A stretch of 64,000 bases of DNA from the NCBI RefSeq assembly GCF_001522585.2, contig NZ_CP013373.1:3038001-3102000 (forward strand). The letters are read 5' to 3'. This document shows, piece by piece, positions 43,419 through 51,432 of the stretch; the stretch's first letter is position 1; each line of letters starts with the position of its first letter. The stretch is from Burkholderia sp. NRF60-BP8 (GTDB lineage: Bacteria; Pseudomonadota; Gammaproteobacteria; Burkholderiales; Burkholderiaceae). The position numbers and the translations under genes are program-made. The notes beneath the pieces were generated by a model. The model had not been told where the DNA came from. It searched no databases and saw only the letters and a program-made list of their open reading frames with translations.

Positions 43419-44972
43419 ATGCGAATGAATTTGAAGAACATCGGCCTGATTGCCGCGGGCCTTGCCACGGGCGTGTTCGCCACGCTGCAGGTTTCCGCAT
43501 CGGCCGAGCAGACCGCCACGGCGCCGCTTCCCCTCGACCAGCTCCGCCTGTTCGCGGAAGTATTCGGGCAGATCAAGCGCGAGTACGTCGAACCGGTCGA
43601 CGACAAGAAGCTGCTGACGGCCGCGATCAAGGGCATGGTGTCGAGCCTCGATCCGCACTCGTCGTTCCTCGACAAGACCGACTATGACGAGCTACAGGAG
43701 CAGACGAAGGGCCGCTTCGCGGGCCTCGGCATCGAGATCTCGCAGGAAGACGGCCTCGTCAAGGTGATCTCGCCGATCGAGGATACCCCGGCGTTCCGCG
43801 CCGGTATCCGTCCGGGCGACCTGATCACGCGCATCAACGACAAGCCGGTGCGCGGCATGACGCTCGACAAGGCCGTGAAGCAGATGCGCGGCGAGCCGGG
43901 CACCAAGGTCACGCTGACGATCTTCCGCAAGAGCGACGACCGCACGTTCCCGGTCACGGTCACGCGCGCGATCATCAAGGTCCAGAGCGTGAAGATGAAG
44001 ATGCTCGATCCGGGCTACGCGTATGTCCGCATCACGAGCTTCCAGGAGCGCACGACGCCGGATCTCGCGCAGAAGCTGCAGGACATCGCGCGCCAGCAAC
44101 CGAATCTGAAGGGCCTCATCCTCGACTTGCGCAACAACGGCGGCGGCCTGCTGCAGAGCGCGGTCGGCGTGGCCGGCGCGTTCCTGCCGCCCGACTCGGT
44201 CGTCGTGTCGACCAACGGCCAGATCCCCGATTCGAAGCAGGTCTACCGCGATACGTACGACAACTATCGCCTGCCGTCCTTCGACGGCGATCCGCTGAAG
44301 AACCTGCCGCCGATCTTCAAGACCGTGCCGATGATCGTGCTGACGAACGCGTATTCGGCGTCCGCGTCGGAAATCGTCGCCGGTGCGCTGCAGGATTCGA
44401 AGCGCGCGCAGATCATGGGCAAGACGACGTTCGGCAAGGGTTCGGTGCAGACGGTCCGCCCGATGACGGCCGACACCGCGCTGCGCCTGACTACCGCGTA
44501 CTACTACACGCCGAGCGGCCGTTCGATCCAGAACAAGGGCATCACGCCGGACGTGCCGGTCGATCAGTACGCGGACGGCGATCCGGACGACGTGCTCGTG
44601 ACGCGCGAGGTCGACTACACGAACCACCTCGCGAACACGCAGGATCCGAACGAGAAGAAGGAGCAGGAAGAGCGCGAGCAGCGCCGGCTGGACCAGTTGC
44701 GCATTCTCGAAGAGCAGAACGACAAGAAGACGCCGGAGCAGCGCCAGAAGGATCGCGATCGCAAGCCGATCGAGTTCGGCAGCGCCGACGACTTCATGAT
44801 GCAGCAGGCGCTCAACAAGCTCGAAGGCAAGCCGGTCCAGGAATCGAAGTCGCTGCTCGCCGAGAGCACGACGAAGAGCCCGGCCGGCAAGGCCGCCGCG
44901 GCCGCGAAGGCATCGGGCGCAAGCGCCGCGAAGCCGGCTTCCGCACCGAAGCCCGCCTCCGCGCCGAAGTAA
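43419..44972 (+). CDS. ctpA: C-terminal processing peptidase, S41 family, periplasmic
   Basis: This 517-residue protein has a signal sequence (NIGLIAAGLATGVFATLQVS), a short N-terminal helical part, a PDZ domain (about 85-165, GLGIEISQEDGLVKVISPIE, IRPGDLITRINDKPV) and the S41 protease domain. The catalytic Ser is in TNAYSASASEIVAGAL and the Lys in GKTTFGKGSVQT. A charged helical stretch (EKKEQEEREQRRLDQL) and an Ala/Lys/Pro tail (about the last 40 residues) end it. Ctp proteases trim cell-wall enzymes and lipoproteins in the periplasm. Confidence 0.94.
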   Translation: MRMNLKNIGLIAAGLATGVFATLQVSASAEQTATAPLPLDQLRLFAEVFGQIKREYVEPVDDKKLLTAAIKGMVSSLDPHSSFLDKTDYDELQEQTKGRFAGLGIEISQEDGLVKVISPIEDTPAFRAGIRPGDLITRINDKPVRGMTLDKAVKQMRGEPGTKVTLTIFRKSDDRTFPVTVTRAIIKVQSVKMKMLDPGYAYVRITSFQERTTPDLAQKLQDIARQQPNLKGLILDLRNNGGGLLQSAVGVAGAFLPPDSVVVSTNGQIPDSKQVYRDTYDNYRLPSFDGDPLKNLPPIFKTVPMIVLTNAYSASASEIVAGALQDSKRAQIMGKTTFGKGSVQTVRPMTADTALRLTTAYYYTPSGRSIQNKGITPDVPVDQYADGDPDDVLVTREVDYTNHLANTQDPNEKKEQEEREQRRLDQLRILEEQNDKKTPEQRQKDRDRKPIEFGSADDFMMQQALNKLEGKPVQESKSLLAESTTKSPAGKAAAAAKASGASAAKPASAPKPASAPK

Positions 44973-44990
44973 GCGCCGGCCGGCATCCGA

Positions 44991-45026
44991 CGGGCCATCG
45001 CGGGAAGACCGCGATGGCCCGTTTTT
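44991..45026 (+). terminator. Terminator after ctpA
   Basis: CGGGCCATCGCGG and CCGCGATGGCCCG pair with a short GAAGA-type loop and are followed by TTTTTC. It begins 19 bp after the ctpA stop and separates it from the moeB-like gene. Confidence 0.9.
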
Positions 45027-45076
45027 CATGCGCGCCTAAAATAACGAACGTCCGCCCGCCTCGCTCACGAGCCCCC

Positions 45077-45829
45077 ATGAACGACGATCAACTCCTTCGC
45101 TACTCCCGCCACATCCTCGTCGACGAAATCGGCATCGACGCGCAGCAGCGCTTTCTCGACGCGCATGCGATCGTCGTCGGCGCGGGCGGCCTCGGCTCGC
45201 CGGCCGCGATGTATCTCGCGGCATCGGGGGTCGGCACGCTCACGCTCGTCGACGCCGATACGGTCGACCTCACGAACCTGCAGCGGCAGATCCTGCACGT
45301 GACGGCATCGGTCGGCCGCAGCAAGGTCGAATCGGGGCGCGACACGCTCGCGCAACTGAACCCGGAGGTGACGGTGAACGCGGTCGCGGCGCGCGTCGAC
45401 GATGCGTGGCTCGACGCGCACGTGCCGCATGCGAGCGTCGTGCTCGACTGCACCGACAACTTCGCGACGCGGCACGCGATCAACCGCGCATGCGTCGCGC
45501 ACGGCGTGCCGCTCGTGTCGGGTGCCGCGCTTCGCTTCGACGGCCAGATCAGCACGTTCGACTTCCGCGACGCGGCCGCGCCCTGCTATGCGTGCGTGTT
45601 TCCGGAAGACCAGCCGTTCGAGGAAGTCGCATGCGCGACGATGGGCGTGTTCGCGCCGACCGTCGGGATCATCGGCGCGATGCAGGCGGCCGAGGCGCTG
45701 CGCGTGATCGGCGGCATCGGCAAGACGCTGAACGGGCGGCTGATGATGCTCGATTCGCTGCGGATGGAATGGACGACGATGAAAATCGCGCGCCAGGCCG
45801 ACTGCCCGGTGTGCAGGGGCCGGCACTGA
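45077..45829 (+). CDS. moeB: MoeB/ThiF/HesA-family E1-like adenylyltransferase
   Basis: This 250-residue enzyme adenylates the C-terminal glycine of a ubiquitin-like sulfur carrier (MoaD or ThiS). The ATP-binding AIVVGAGGLGSPAAMYLAAS is at about 28-48, VDADTVDLTNLQRQI contacts the nucleotide, DCTDNFATRHAIN follows, and the zinc cysteines appear as CYAC and CPVC. No sulfur-carrier gene is adjacent, so MoeB versus ThiF cannot be decided from context. The start MNDDQLLRYSRHILV at 45077 matches the family. Confidence 0.9.
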   Translation: MNDDQLLRYSRHILVDEIGIDAQQRFLDAHAIVVGAGGLGSPAAMYLAASGVGTLTLVDADTVDLTNLQRQILHVTASVGRSKVESGRDTLAQLNPEVTVNAVAARVDDAWLDAHVPHASVVLDCTDNFATRHAINRACVAHGVPLVSGAALRFDGQISTFDFRDAAAPCYACVFPEDQPFEEVACATMGVFAPTVGIIGAMQAAEALRVIGGIGKTLNGRLMMLDSLRMEWTTMKIARQADCPVCRGRH

Positions 45830-45897
45830 CGCGCGACGGGCATGCGCCGGGCCGCGCATGCGTGACGTTTCGCGATGGTTAGCGGCGGCAAGAACGC

Positions 45898-47670
45898 CTA
45901 GGCAGCCGCATCCGCCCGCGGCTCGGCGATCGACAGCCGCTGCAGCGCCGCCTGCACTTCTTCCGGCTCGAACGCGGCCAGCACGTCGGCCGTCGGCTTT
46001 TCGAGCGCCTTCAGGTGCGCGCGCAGGATCTCCTGCTTCACGACGAGCAACTGGCTCGGATGCATCGAGAACTCGGTGAGCCCCATCCCGAGCAACAGGC
46101 GCGTGAGCGCCGGGTCGCCCGCCATCTCCCCGCATACCGACACCGACACGCCCGCGCGCTTCGCTTCGCGCAACGTGTACGCGATCAGGTGCAGCACGGC
46201 CGGATGCAGCGGGTCGTACAGATGCGCGACCGCGTTGTCGGCGCGATCGATCGCGAGCGTGTACTGGATCAGGTCGTTCGTGCCGATCGACAGGAAATCG
46301 AAGCGCTTCAGGAACAGCGGCAGCGCGATCGCCGCGGCCGGGATCTCGATCATCGCGCCGAGGCGCACGTTCGGATCGTACGCGAGCCCCGCGTCGTCGA
46401 GCTGGCGCTTCGCCTCGCGGATCAGGTCGAGCGTCTGGTCGATCTCCTGTGCGTGCGCGAGCATCGGGATCAGGATCTTCACCTGGCCGAACGCGGACGC
46501 GCGCAGGATCGCGCGCAACTGCGTGAGGAACATCTGCGGCTCGGACAGGCTCCAGCGGATCGCGCGCAGGCCGAGCGCCGGGTTCGGCGCCGTTTCGTAG
46601 CCTTCGTCGAGCGCGTCGAGCGGCTTGTCCGCGCCGACGTCGATCGTGCGGATCGTCACCGGCATGCCCTTCATCCACTCGACGGCGCGCTTGTACGCGG
46701 CGAACTGCTCCTCCTCTTCCGGCATCTCCTTCTGATGCATGAACAGGAACTCGGAGCGGAACAGGCCGACGCCGACCGCGCCGGCCTCGACGGCCGCCTT
46801 CGCGTCGTCGGGCAGCTCGATGTTCGCGTACAGGTCGATCTTCGTGCCGCACAGCGTTTGCGTCGGCGAGAACTTCAGGCGCTGCAGCTTGCGCTGCTCC
46901 AGCACCTTCTCGGACTGGCGGTACGAATATTCCTCGAGGACGATCGGCGCGGGATCGACGATCACGATGCCCTGATCGCCGTCGACGATGATCAGGTCGT
47001 CCTGGCGGATCAGCGCGCTCGCATGCTGCACGCCGACCGCGGCCGGAATGCCGAGGCTGCGCGCGACGATCGCCGTGTGCGACGTGCGGCCGCCGAGATC
47101 GGTGACGAACGCCTGGAACGACTGCGTCTTGAACTGCATCATGTCGGCCGGCGCGATGTCGTGCGCGACGACGATCATCTCGTTCGTGCCGTTCGCGGCC
47201 GCGCCGTCGAGCGCCTGCGACGCGGACGGCGCACCGGCGAGCGCCTTCAGCACGCGCTCGACCACCTGCTCGATGTCGGCCTTGCGCTCGCGCAGGTATT
47301 CGTCCTCGATGTCGTCGAAATGGCGCGTGAGCAGTTCGAGTTGCTCGGTCAGCGCCCATTCGACGTTGTAGCGGCGCGTGCGGATCAGGTCGATGGTTTC
47401 CTGCACGAGCATCTCGTCGCTCAGGATCATCGTGTGGACGTCGATGAATGCGCCGACTTCGCTCGGGGTGTCGTCGGTCAGGTCGGCGCGCAGCGCTTCG
47501 AGCTCGCGCCGCACGACGTCGCGCGCCGTGCGGAATCGCTCCACTTCGGCGTCGGTCTGGTTGGCCTCGATCAGGTAATGGGCGACGTCGAGCGCCGCCG
47601 GCGCGATCAGATAGGCTCGCCCGATCGCGATACCTCGTGAGACGGGAATGCCATGCAGCGTGAAGGACAC
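45898..47670 (-). CDS. ptsI: PTS Enzyme I (phosphoenolpyruvate-protein phosphotransferase)
   Basis: This 590-residue enzyme autophosphorylates from PEP and passes phosphate to HPr. LHGIPVSRGIAIGRAY opens the HPr-binding domain, and the active His is in GGRTSHTAIVARSLGIPA (H198). The PEP barrel carries LFRSEFLFM, GTNDLIQYTLAIDR and VCGEMAGDP (active Cys). The frame is open to 47799, but the GTG at 47670 has GAGGAGG upstream and gives the normal length. It follows ptsH, with a terminator-like hairpin between them. Confidence 0.95.
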   Translation of the reverse strand: MSFTLHGIPVSRGIAIGRAYLIAPAALDVAHYLIEANQTDAEVERFRTARDVVRRELEALRADLTDDTPSEVGAFIDVHTMILSDEMLVQETIDLIRTRRYNVEWALTEQLELLTRHFDDIEDEYLRERKADIEQVVERVLKALAGAPSASQALDGAAANGTNEMIVVAHDIAPADMMQFKTQSFQAFVTDLGGRTSHTAIVARSLGIPAAVGVQHASALIRQDDLIIVDGDQGIVIVDPAPIVLEEYSYRQSEKVLEQRKLQRLKFSPTQTLCGTKIDLYANIELPDDAKAAVEAGAVGVGLFRSEFLFMHQKEMPEEEEQFAAYKRAVEWMKGMPVTIRTIDVGADKPLDALDEGYETAPNPALGLRAIRWSLSEPQMFLTQLRAILRASAFGQVKILIPMLAHAQEIDQTLDLIREAKRQLDDAGLAYDPNVRLGAMIEIPAAAIALPLFLKRFDFLSIGTNDLIQYTLAIDRADNAVAHLYDPLHPAVLHLIAYTLREAKRAGVSVSVCGEMAGDPALTRLLLGMGLTEFSMHPSQLLVVKQEILRAHLKALEKPTADVLAAFEPEEVQAALQRLSIAEPRADAAA

Positions 47671-47812
47671 GCGCACCTCCTCTGTACAAGTAAAGCCGCG
47701 GCACACTGCTGCGATGCGCTTATGACCCCGGTTAGCGATTATAAATTCCGCGACTCCCTGCTGACTGCATGCAGCGCAGCATTGCGCATTCCGCATCAAT
47801 GCTTCCGACGAA

Positions 47813-47840
47813 AAAAATGCCGCGACATCCGCGGCATTCT
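47813..47840 (-). terminator. Terminator or attenuator between ptsH and ptsI
   Basis: On the minus strand AATGCCGCG pairs with CGCGGCATT and is followed by seven T residues. It starts about 30 bp after the ptsH stop and 140 bp before ptsI. It would reduce ptsI expression relative to ptsH unless ptsI has its own promoter. Confidence 0.85.
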
Positions 47841-47871
47841 GACTGGAAACGGCAATGATTCCGCGTCGCGC

Positions 47872-48141
47872 TCACTGGCCTTCGCCGAACTTGTCGGCGA
47901 TCAGCTTCAGCAGCGCATCCATCGCTTCCCGCTCGTCGGGCCCTTCGGTCTCGATCGTCACGGTGCTGCCGATGCCGGCCGCCAGCATCATCACGCCCAT
48001 GATGCTCTTCGCATTGATCTTGCGCCCGTTGCGTGTCATCCAGACTTCCGACTGGAAGTTGCCGGCCAGTTGCGTAAGCTTGGCCGATGCGCGCGCATGG
48101 AGCCCCAATTTATTGACGATGGTGGTTTCTTGTTGAAGCAT
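47872..48141 (-). CDS. ptsH: PTS phosphocarrier protein HPr
   Basis: This 89-residue protein has KLGLHARASAKLTQLA with the phospho-accepting His15 and the regulatory Ser46 in NAKSIMGVMMLAAG. It receives phosphate from Enzyme I (ptsI, downstream) and can pass it to the EIIA-Man protein encoded 73 bp upstream. The conserved Ser46 region fits control by HPr kinase/phosphorylase, though hprK is not in the window. Confidence 0.96.
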   Translation of the reverse strand: MLQQETTIVNKLGLHARASAKLTQLAGNFQSEVWMTRNGRKINAKSIMGVMMLAAGIGSTVTIETEGPDEREAMDALLKLIADKFGEGQ

Positions 48142-48214
48142 GATTCTCGGTCGGGTCGGTCGGGACCGCCGGCGGCGCGCGCCGGCGGGTCGGGCTAAAA
48201 CGGAAAACGGCGGC

Positions 48215-48685
48215 TCAGTGCGATTCGGTGCGCGGCTGCGGTTCGGGCGGAATTGGCGCGCACTGGCCGCAGCCGGTTTCCGACGGGGGCGGCGGCGTGC
48301 CGGACGACACCTCGTGGACGCCCTTCGCGCCGCCGGACAGCGCCTTGTCGACCAGCTTGTCGAGCGGCACGGTGCGGTAGCAGACGGCCCGCACGAGCAT
48401 CGGCAGGTTCACGCCCGCGAGCACGCGCACGTTGTCGAGCTTCGCGAGCTGGCCCGCGATGTTCGCGGGCGTCGCGCCGTACATGTCGGTCAGCACGACC
48501 ACGCCGTTGTCTTCCCGGAGCCGCGCGAGTTCCGCGTGCGCAAACGCCATCACCTGGGCCGGATCGCTGTCCGCCATCACGTCGATGCAGCCGATGCGGG
48601 CGGGCACGCCGCCGTAGATGTGCGCGATGCAGTCCCGCAGCGCGGTGGCGAGCGGCGCGTGCGCGATGATCAGAATCCCGGCCAT
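48215..48685 (-). CDS. PTS EIIA component, mannose family, with Pro/Cys tail
   Basis: This 156-residue protein has a mannose-type EIIA domain at 1-125: MAGILIIAHAPLATALRDC with active His9, and VVLTDMYGATPANIA. The C-terminal tail of about 25 residues is Pro-rich and contains CGQC, a CxxC motif not needed for phosphotransfer. No EIIB, EIIC or EIID gene accompanies it. With ptsH and ptsI it forms an EI-HPr-EIIA relay without a transporter, which in other proteobacteria is regulatory. It starts 231 bp after gshB. Confidence 0.9.
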   Translation of the reverse strand: MAGILIIAHAPLATALRDCIAHIYGGVPARIGCIDVMADSDPAQVMAFAHAELARLREDNGVVVLTDMYGATPANIAGQLAKLDNVRVLAGVNLPMLVRAVCYRTVPLDKLVDKALSGGAKGVHEVSSGTPPPPSETGCGQCAPIPPEPQPRTESH

Positions 48686-48916
48686 GTCAGATCGCTCCCG
48701 GCCGCCCCTGGCGGGCCGATACCCCGCGGCGGGGCAATGAGCGTAGCGAGTATGGGGAACGTTTCATGTTCAGCCTTGCAACAGTGTCGGCCCGACCGCC
48801 GGGCCTTCGGTGCGCCGATCGCGGCACCGGGCAAGCGGGCATTGTAGCAGGCCGGTCAAGCGGCTCCGGCGACGGGGGGCCTGCGCGGCCGCCGCCGGGG
48901 TGGCGCGGAAGGCGGC

Positions 48917-49873
48917 CTACGCGGCCGCACGCTCCAGCGCGTCGATGAACATCGCGGCGACGTCGAAGCCCGTCTGCTCCATGATCTCGCGGAAGCACGT
49001 CGGGCTCGTGACGTTCACCTCGGTCAGCCAGTCGCCGATCGCGTCGAGGCCGACCAGCAGCAGCCCGCGCGACGCGAGCACGGGCCCGAGCGTTGCGGCG
49101 ATCTCGCGGTCGCGGGCCGTCAGCGGCTGCGCGACGCCGAGCCCGCCCGCGGCGAGATTGCCGCGCACCTCGCTGCCCTGCGGAATCCGCGCGAGCGAAT
49201 ACGGCACCGGCTCGCCGCCGATCAGCAGGATGCGCTTGTCGCCGGCCTTGATCTCGGGGATGAACTTCTGCGCCATCACCGAGCGCGTGCCGTCGTGGCT
49301 CAGCATCTCGACGATCGAACCGAGGTTCATGCCGTCCGGCTTCACGCGGAACACGCCCATCCCGCCCATTCCGTCGAGCGGCTTCAGGATCACGTCGCCG
49401 TGCTCGGCGTGGAACGCGCGCAGCCGCTTCGCGTCGCGCGTGACGAGCGTCGGCGCGACGAACTGCGGGAACTCGCCGATCGCGAGCTTCTCCGAATGAT
49501 CGCGGATCGACTGCGCCTTGTTGAACACGCGTGCGCCGGCACGCTCGGCCAGCTCGAGCAGCCACGTCGACGTCACGTACTCCATGTCGAACGGCGGATC
49601 CTTGCGCATCAGCACCGCGCCGAACGATTCGAGACGGCGCGCATCGACCGCGCCCGCGTCGAACCAGGTGTCGCGATGCAGGTCGTCCAGTTCGCCGACG
49701 AACGCGATGCGCCGCACGTCGGCCTCGACGGCCGAGCCCGTCCACGCGAGGTGGCGCGGTTCGCACGCGTACACCGCATGCCCGCGCCGGGCGGCCTCCG
49801 CCATCATCGCGTAGGTCGAATCCTTGTAGATCTTGAAATGCTCGAGCGGGTCGGCGATAAAAAGAATGTCCAT
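48917..49873 (-). CDS. gshB: Glutathione synthetase
   Basis: This 318-residue ATP-grasp enzyme joins gamma-glutamylcysteine and glycine. MDILFIADPLEHFKIYKDST, MRKDPPFDMEYVTSTWLLE, the ATP-grasp loop KPLDGMGGMGVFRV and EVNVTSPTCFREI near the end are diagnostic. It follows gshA after 26 bp on the same strand. The 231 bp after its stop hold no gene. Confidence 0.96.
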   Translation of the reverse strand: MDILFIADPLEHFKIYKDSTYAMMAEAARRGHAVYACEPRHLAWTGSAVEADVRRIAFVGELDDLHRDTWFDAGAVDARRLESFGAVLMRKDPPFDMEYVTSTWLLELAERAGARVFNKAQSIRDHSEKLAIGEFPQFVAPTLVTRDAKRLRAFHAEHGDVILKPLDGMGGMGVFRVKPDGMNLGSIVEMLSHDGTRSVMAQKFIPEIKAGDKRILLIGGEPVPYSLARIPQGSEVRGNLAAGGLGVAQPLTARDREIAATLGPVLASRGLLLVGLDAIGDWLTEVNVTSPTCFREIMEQTGFDVAAMFIDALERAAA

Positions 49874-49899
49874 GCGGGTCCTGTACGTAGCGAAGTCCG

Positions 49900-51189
49900 T
49901 TACACCTGGATGGCTTCGGGGTCGGTCTTTTCCAGTTCGATCGACGACGCGATCAGCGACAGCCGCGCGACGACGCCGTACATGTAGAAACGGTTCGGCG
50001 GCGCGGCGCCCGGCTTCGCGCCGGCATCCGGCAGCGCGGTGTGCTCGAAGCCGAGCGGCACGTAGTGCATGCCGGGCGCGTTCAGGTTCTGGTCGCGCTC
50101 GCGGCCGCCGTGCGTGCGGTAGAAGCCACCGACCACGTAGCGGTCGATCATGTACACGACCGGCTCGGCCACCTCGTCGCCGACGCGCTCGAACGTGTAG
50201 ACGCCTTCCTGCACGATCACGTCGCGCACCGCGAGGCCGGCCTTCGATTCGGCCATCTGCGCGCGCTCGGCCTTCGTCATGCGGCCGATCTCGGCCGCGT
50301 CGTGCACGGTCATCACGCCGCGGCCCGCGGTGCCCGCGTCGGCCTTCACGACGACGTACGGCTTCTCGCTGATCCCGTATTCGCGGTACTTGCGCGCGAT
50401 TTTCTTCAGCACGCCGTCGATCGCGTCGGCGAGCGCCTGCTCGCCTTCATGCGCCTGCCAGTCGACGCCTTCCACGTGCGCGAAATACGGATTCACCATC
50501 CACGGATCGACGCCGACCATCTTCGCGAACTTCTTCGCGACGTCGTCGTAGCATGCGAAGTGCGTCGACTTGCGGCGCACGGCCCAGCCCGCGTGCAGCG
50601 GCGGCAGCAGGTACTGTTCGTGCAGGTTTTCCAGCACGGCCGGGATGCCGGCCGACAGGTCGTTGTTCAGCAGGATCGAGCACGGATCGAAATTCTTCAG
50701 GCCGAGGCGGCGCTGCGAACGCTCGAGCGGTTCGAGCACGATCTTCTGGCCGTCGGCCAGCGTGATCGGCGTCATGTCGGTGATGCTGGGATCGAGCGAG
50801 CCGAAACGCACGTTCAGGCCGGCCTGGCGCATGATCGTCGCGAGGCGCGCGACGTTTTCCAGGTAGAACGCGTTGCGGGTCGGCAGCTCGGGAATCACGA
50901 GCAGATTCTTCGCGTCCGGGCAGATCTTCTCGATCGCGGCCATCGCGGCCTGCACGGCGAGCGGCAGCACCTCGGACGGCAGATTGTTGAAGGCGCCGGG
51001 AAACAGGTTCGCGTCGACGGGCGCCAGCTTGAAGCCGGCATTGCGCAGGTCCACCGAACAATAGAACGGCGGGGTGTGTTCCTGCCATTCGAGCCTGAAC
51101 CAGCGTTCGATCGCAGGCGTCGCGTCGAGGATCTTCTGCTCGAGTTCGAGCAGCGGACCGTTCAACGCGGTAACGAGGTGGGGAACCAT
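49900..51189 (-). CDS. gshA: Glutamate-cysteine ligase, proteobacterial T. ferrooxidans type
   Basis: This 429-residue enzyme makes gamma-glutamylcysteine, the first step of glutathione synthesis. It belongs to the group distinct from the E. coli-type GshA. Visible are PPFYCSVDLRNAGFKLAPVD, ANLFPGAFNNLPS, the ligand loop PYVVVKADAGTAGRGVMTVH and YVVGGFYRTHGGRERDQNLN. It is the first gene of gshA-gshB. The intergenic sequence before it (51190-51338) holds no gene; a terminator for the upstream amtB operon lies at 51339-51367. Confidence 0.93.
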   Translation of the reverse strand: MVPHLVTALNGPLLELEQKILDATPAIERWFRLEWQEHTPPFYCSVDLRNAGFKLAPVDANLFPGAFNNLPSEVLPLAVQAAMAAIEKICPDAKNLLVIPELPTRNAFYLENVARLATIMRQAGLNVRFGSLDPSITDMTPITLADGQKIVLEPLERSQRRLGLKNFDPCSILLNNDLSAGIPAVLENLHEQYLLPPLHAGWAVRRKSTHFACYDDVAKKFAKMVGVDPWMVNPYFAHVEGVDWQAHEGEQALADAIDGVLKKIARKYREYGISEKPYVVVKADAGTAGRGVMTVHDAAEIGRMTKAERAQMAESKAGLAVRDVIVQEGVYTFERVGDEVAEPVVYMIDRYVVGGFYRTHGGRERDQNLNAPGMHYVPLGFEHTALPDAGAKPGAAPPNRFYMYGVVARLSLIASSIELEKTDPEAIQV

Positions 51190-51338
51190 GAATCACTCGC
51201 GAGCGGGAGAATGAAGATTGTAGAGCAATTGCCTTGCCCATTTGGGGATTGTTCCCGGCTTCACAAGGATATGGAGGAAGTTTTCGGCTATTGACCCGAT
51301 AGAGTGAAGGGTTATCCGCTACGACAGCACGCGTCAGG

Positions 51339-51367
51339 AGAAAAAAAGCCCGCCGGGTAGGCGGGCC
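51339..51367 (-). terminator. Terminator of the glnK-amtB operon
   Basis: On the minus strand GCCCGCC pairs with GGCGGGC around TACC and is followed by seven T residues. It lies about 65 bp after the amtB stop. Confidence 0.9.
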
Positions 51368-51432
51368 GAAGTCGCTGCGCTCATTCGGGGGCGGGCGCCG
51401 TCGTCGCGGCGGCCCGCCGTGGTTCGTGTGAC

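Noticed and set aside
47671..47799. Longer Enzyme I start at 47799
   Set aside because: The extra 43 residues are Cys-rich and unlike Enzyme I, whereas the GTG at 47670 has GAGGAGG upstream and gives the usual length.
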